DNA from: Salvelinus alpinus
Lineage: Eukaryota > Chordata > Actinopteri > Salmoniformes > Salmonidae
Reading direction: 5' to 3'
DNA: 64,000 nt
NCBI RefSeq assembly: GCF_045679555.1
Contig: NC_092091.1
Location: 10,813,918 to 10,877,917, forward strand
Position 1 is the first letter of the stretch. Each line of letters begins with the position of its first letter. The position numbers were made by a program, and so were the translations under genes. A model generated the notes under the pieces. It was not told where the DNA came from, ran no database searches, and saw nothing but the letters and a program-made list of their open reading frames with translations. Shown one piece after another: positions 59,741 to 64,000 of the stretch.

Positions 59741-60439
59741 AACAATGGTGGCTTTTCAGCATCCTTTCATTTCAATGTACAAATGAAGACAATGAGTGTT
59801 GCTTTTAGTAGGGTGAAACCTGAATGAAAAATATAATGAAGTTTAAAGTGTGTACTCTGTCTCATAAGACTATGATAATCACCTAGGTTATTAGTTACCA
59901 GGGCTACTGTAATTATTAGATGCATATTTTCCATTATACTTAGAAATCACCTCAAACTAACGTACCTTCAGATTCACACCATTTCATTAGCCTTTTCAGA
60001 TAGTTTTCGTCAAAATGAGGTACTTTGTTTCCAATCTATTCATGTTGTAAATAATCCTGCTGTATGTGTAGGCTATTGGCTTTGGCAATGAGAGACTGGT
60101 GTTGTGTAAGAATGGCTTGAATATTTAACAGCAGGTTGGTTTGTCAGTATAGGCTGTTCCGTTCAACTTAAAAGGGACAGTTCACCCCAGAACCAAAGTT
60201 TGTCATTTTCATACCCCCAAAGTGGTCTGTTTCACGATGTCTAGATCCCGCTACACATGCATTGAAAGAAAGTACGTAGGCATTAATCTCCAACCAATGA
60301 AAACAACGAGCATCTTAGTACAGATAGTATGGAATAGATTCTACTTCCACTCTGTGATTAGTCACCGCTGTTAGGGCTATGATGGTGTCTGGTAAACTTG
60401 GACTACACCTTTTCACCAAAACCTTGACGTGTGCCTTGA

Positions 60440-61095
60440 CCAGTGTCTCTCCACCAGTGTCTCTCCACCAGTGTCTCTCCACCAGTGTGCCTCGACCAGT
60501 GTCTTTCGACCAGTGTCTCTCCACCAGTGTCTCTCCACCAGTGTCTCTCCACCAGTGTCTCTCCACCAGTGTCTCTCCACCAGTGTCTCTCCACCAGTGT
60601 CTCTCCACCAGTGTCTCTCCACCAGTGTCTCTCCACCAGTGTCTCTCCACCAGTGTCTCTCGACCAGTGTCTCTCGACCAGTGTCTCTCCACCAGTGTCT
60701 CTCCACCAGTGTCTCTCCACCAGTGTCTCTCCACCAGTGTCTCTCGACCAGTGTTTCTCGACCAGTGTCTCTCGACCAGTGTCTCTCCACCAGTGTCTCT
60801 CGACCAGTGTCTCTCCACAAGTGTCTCTCCACAAGTGTCTCTCCACAAGTGTCTCTCCACCAGTGTCTCCCCACCAGTGTCTCTCCACCAGTGTCTCTCC
60901 ACCAGTGTCTCTCCACCAGTGTCTCTCCACCAGTGTCTCTCCACCAGTGTCTCTCGACCAGTGTCTCTCGACCAGTGTCTCTCCACCAGTGTCTCTCCAC
61001 CAGTGTCTCTCCACCAGTGTGCCTCGACCAGTGTGCCTCGACCAGTGTGCCTCGACCAGTGTCTCTCCACCAGTGTCTCTCCACCAGTGTCTCTC
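60440..61095. repeat. 14-bp minisatellite
   Basis: About 47 copies of 'gtgtctctccacca' with C/G variants (ccacca versus cgacca). Because 14 is not a multiple of three, all frames repeat every 14 residues and stay open on both strands. These open frames are not genes. Confidence 0.94.
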
Positions 61096-62000
61096 CAGAT
61101 TGTCGCTGTAGCCATTGGTTCCTACGGTAACCAACCCTTAACCTTTTTATTATGGTAGAAATTCCGTTATTAAAGAACAATTTTTTTAAATATATTTTTT
61201 AATGTATGACACATCCCCTGTTCATACTATTGTGTCGACCTGAATCGTGCTGTACGCACATTTTCTTTTCACATTGTCCTTTCCAGCACGGTTCAGGCAA
61301 CTGTGCTGGATGAATAACCAGGCCAGTACAGCTCAGCTCAGTATGGTGTGAAAAGGGTATCATTTAGATTGACACTCTCACTTACTAATGATTTGCTATG
61401 TTATATTTTATGGATTTGCCACCAACAGATTCAACATGTGAACAATGAGAAATGGCTTTTTTCTCTACTTTTGATTCGGTCGGGAAGCGCTTGTCACTCA
61501 GAATTAGAGCTGGACAAAGTAGAGCTGAGTGGTCAACCAAGAAGATAAATGATCTTATTTGACCTTCTTTCTTACTGTAACACAAATGATTCTTCCTTTA
61601 AGCTTCCCAGACAAAGATCAAGTACTTAAATGATTTGTGAATGGATTGCTGTAAATGTTCTATTTTATCATTTGGATTTGCCACATTCACAGGAGCATGT
61701 ATACATTTGTATAAGTGTCGGTTTAAATGTAAGAATTGTCCGAGATCAACAAAGCAAATCGATCATGAAGAATGTAATATTTGATCTATTGGTTTACTAA
61801 AGTTTTTTTTTAAGTATCTAAATCAGTGTTACTTATCATAAATACTATTGATATTGAAATTTTTGTTTTCTTAATTCATATCTGTGTGAATAGGACCGTT
61901 GACCTGCATTGTATTAGGAATGGAGAATTTTATATTGCCTTTTTGTAATTCAAATTATATAAACTTTTAGCATTTTTCTAATAAAAAATGTTTGCTTTAC

Positions 62001-62921
62001 CTGATAGAATTCTGTTTTTAAATGAAGATAAGTTAACTAACATAACATCCTGTGTGACGTTCTAAAGGATGTATTTTGATTCAAAATCTTTAAAAATTCA
62101 TCCATTTCTTCCTTCCTTGAAGTGATCACTAATCTAACATTTAATTGGACAGGTAAGAGCAAGGCTTCTGCTGTGTTGCCTTCACCAATCCGGTCATATC
62201 CTTACTGAGATAATGGTGCCCTATTCCCTACAAATTGCTCTCCTTTTTGACTAGAGATGCAGCCTACTTTTAGGAAACTAGGAAGGAAGGATGCAATTCC
62301 AAAGTATTGGAATGGGACCAAATTTAAATGCACCATGGCCTTCTATTTCCTCCACCTTGACCCACTCCACCACTACACTGTCTGACGCTGCAGTGACTTT
62401 GCAATAAAGAACAAACAGAACAGCAGCTGATGCTCTGCTCTCTCCCGTGTGCAGGCCAGAATAACAACCAAGCCTCCTCCGCCTCTTTCTCCTCCTCTTT
62501 CTCCTCCCCCCTCTCCTACTCCACCTTCATCAAATGGGCCAGACAGTGTCCCAGCCAACCATCACCTTCATCCTCCTCCCTCTCCTCTTCCTCCTCATAT
62601 ACCTCTGCTATCAAAAAATGGGCCAGACAGCTTCCCAGCCAACCACCTGAACCTGCACACCACTCATTCAGATCCCAGGCTGTAAGACACAGCGACCCAG
62701 TGGAATTCTCCTGACGCTTCACAGGTACATTACACGGCAGGGCAGCTATTTATAAGTCGAACAAAGGAATCAAGGTCGACGAGGCGAGGAGCAGTCAGAG
62801 TCTGAACACTGGAGGGAGGCAAGGAGGAGGCTGTACCTGTTGTCCTATGTAGCTGCAAATGGAACAGATTGTTGTGGTTTTCTTTGCAGGAACTATGGGA
62901 TGTTATAGTCAATAGTCATAG
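62001..62921. other. Downstream intergenic region, no gene supported
   Basis: CT-rich stretch at 62470-62600. A near-duplicate pair of 'atgggccagacag' plus 'ccagccaacca' occurs at about 62534 and 62620. The open frame 62430-62714 is low complexity and lacks homology I can recognise. Confidence 0.4.
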
Positions 62922-63032
62922 CCTGGACCCAGATCTGTTTGTACTGTCTTGTCAACATCTAAGGTAATCGATGGCCATCAATCACCATAGGGGTTGGGAA
63001 GACAGCACAAACAGATCTGGGACCAGGCTAGT
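62922..63032. repeat. Foldback MITE, same family as 19972-20064
   Basis: 'tagcctggacccagatctgt' on the left pairs with 'acagatctgggaccaggcta' on the right, with 'tgtcttg...aagacagca' inner arms. It is the best preserved of the three copies. Confidence 0.75.
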
Positions 63033-64000
63033 CGAGGCCTATCTTGTCAAATAGATAGATTCTGAATGTACAGAGTTTTGGAGGTGTTGGTTGACTGGTA
63101 TCAGAAAGAGAAAGTGCAATTTTAGAAAAGGAAACAAAATATGCTTTGAAAAGTGACGTGTGTTGAGAGAGATCAAGCAGCAGAGGTCACTCCAGCTCTT
63201 CATGAGTTAGTAACTTGTTCAATTACATTGGCATGGTATCACCTACCATAAAGAAGCTAAGCTGATAGCTCTCACAAAAACTTGGGATTTGACTTATCCT
63301 AATTGTTTTATTATTAACAAACAAATATTTTCAGCACTGCAGGGATATGAATGACAGGGAATATTTAAATAATATTTATTTATTTAAACTAGGAGAGGCA
63401 ATAGTTTTTTTCTCCAGTAGGGGGCAGCACGCTGGAGTTTCTGGAACCTGCTGAAATGAAGTGCTGACTCACCGCTCGGTGCTGGATCATATGAGGAGAC
63501 TGGGTATGGTTTTAACACTTCTCACCAATTTAATACAAATAACATCTGTCCTCTACAAATTAGTGAAGTTACTATATATCTCACTCAAACTGCAAATGCA
63601 TAGTTTTAAATACAATTTATCCCACAGTCTGGCTCAGTTGCTTGTTGAGGTTAAATGTAACAGTTGGAGAAAAAAAAATCATAAATCATGACTCATCAAC
63701 TAAACATTAAAAATACTTTATTGAGAACATGAGAACTCACATCGCCATGTGGCAGAAATTATATTACAAATTATACACGGTTTATTATTGAACTCCATTA
63801 ACTGGCCCTTCTCAACTATTCAACGACATCTGAACTTGTATGTGTGTGTGTGTGTGTGTGCTACATGTACACTCAATCAGAGTCACAGTTGTGACAGTGG
63901 CACGGTAGTCCTGGGTTACAGGCTTGGTGGGCCCATCATTGGTATTCCCAGCACTGCACCTAGATCTTCTTAGACTTGTTACAACTAACCCTGACCCTTG
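63033..64000. other. Window end, no gene seen
   Basis: AT-rich DNA with a short (GT)n at about 63840-63860. No convincing coding exon or transposon. Confidence 0.4.

Larger units (their letters stand above)
59118..62000 (+). terminator. Probable long scamp2 3' UTR with polyadenylation signal
   Basis: After the stop codon there is no other gene or clear transposon to about 62 kb, only two minisatellites. AATAAA at 61980-61985 is the best candidate for the end. A shorter UTR is possible. The 3' extent cannot be fixed from sequence alone. Confidence 0.45.

Noticed and set aside
60379-61180. Overlapping open frames of 220-266 codons on both strands
   Set aside because: A 14-bp repeat without stop codons keeps all frames open. 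The periodic 14-residue peptides are artefacts.
62430-62714. Ser/Pro-rich 94-codon open frame as an exon
   Set aside because: Low-complexity CT-rich DNA with an internal near-duplicate, no recognised homology and no clear splice pair.

Overview
The window looks like nuclear DNA of a salmonid fish (Oncorhynchus, Salmo or Salvelinus type). It carries HpaI- and SmaI-type tRNA-derived SINEs, RSg-1-like LINE tails, several Tc1/mariner families including one with Sleeping-Beauty-type ends, and dense minisatellites. The host genes have short exons scattered in long repeat-filled introns. No bacterial, plasmid or organelle features are seen.

Left part (1-12.6 kb). There are two paralogous DEDDh 3'-5' exonuclease genes of the fish PML-exon-9-like (plex9/TREX-related) group, both on the + strand. 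The first is represented only by its large last exon (about 1410-1973). The second is complete in two coding exons (7688-7772 and 11432-12105), and its intron holds a hAT relic. The first copy's exon sits between two nearly identical 975-bp direct repeats (1-975 and 4014-4988). Around these lie LINE, SINE and Tc1 fragments and a broken C2H2 zinc-finger fragment (12.7-12.9 kb).

Middle part (12.9-34.4 kb). A minus-strand LINE (12.9-17.1 kb) is interrupted by a Tc1 element and another repeat. Next comes a minus-strand mannose-6-phosphate isomerase gene (mpi, eight coding exons between 28759 and 18394). It is recognisable throughout but carries about seven frame-breaking changes, so it is called a pseudogene. 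Its introns hold SINEs, a 1.1-kb purine minisatellite and a complete Sleeping-Beauty-type Tc1 (26076-27517). A full-length L1 LINE (29160-34374) with a 12-bp target duplication lies in what must have been a roughly 0.5-kb head-to-head promoter shared by mpi and scamp2.

Right part (34.5-64 kb). scamp2 (secretory carrier membrane protein 2) runs on the + strand in eight coding exons from 34492 to 59117, with a probable long 3' UTR to about 62 kb. Reading frame and splice sites are intact. The exons that normally encode the cytosolic coiled coil and following linker are absent. Its introns contain consecutive 44-, 49- and 30-bp minisatellites, a 2-kb TA-rich array, a whole-looking BEL/Pao LTR element with near-identical LTRs, a TA-flanked MITE holding a TRIM-like LTR element, a broken Gypsy fragment and further Tc1 copies.

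Together, mpi-scamp2 head to head with a PML-like exonuclease nearby matches the human 15q24 neighbourhood (PML, SCAMP2, MPI). The decay of mpi, the loss of scamp2 exons and the insertion into the shared promoter fit one ohnologous copy degenerating after the salmonid genome duplication. I see no clearly new biochemical system. The strongest leads are the broken head-to-head pair, the coiled-coil-less scamp2 and the duplicated segment around the exonuclease exon.
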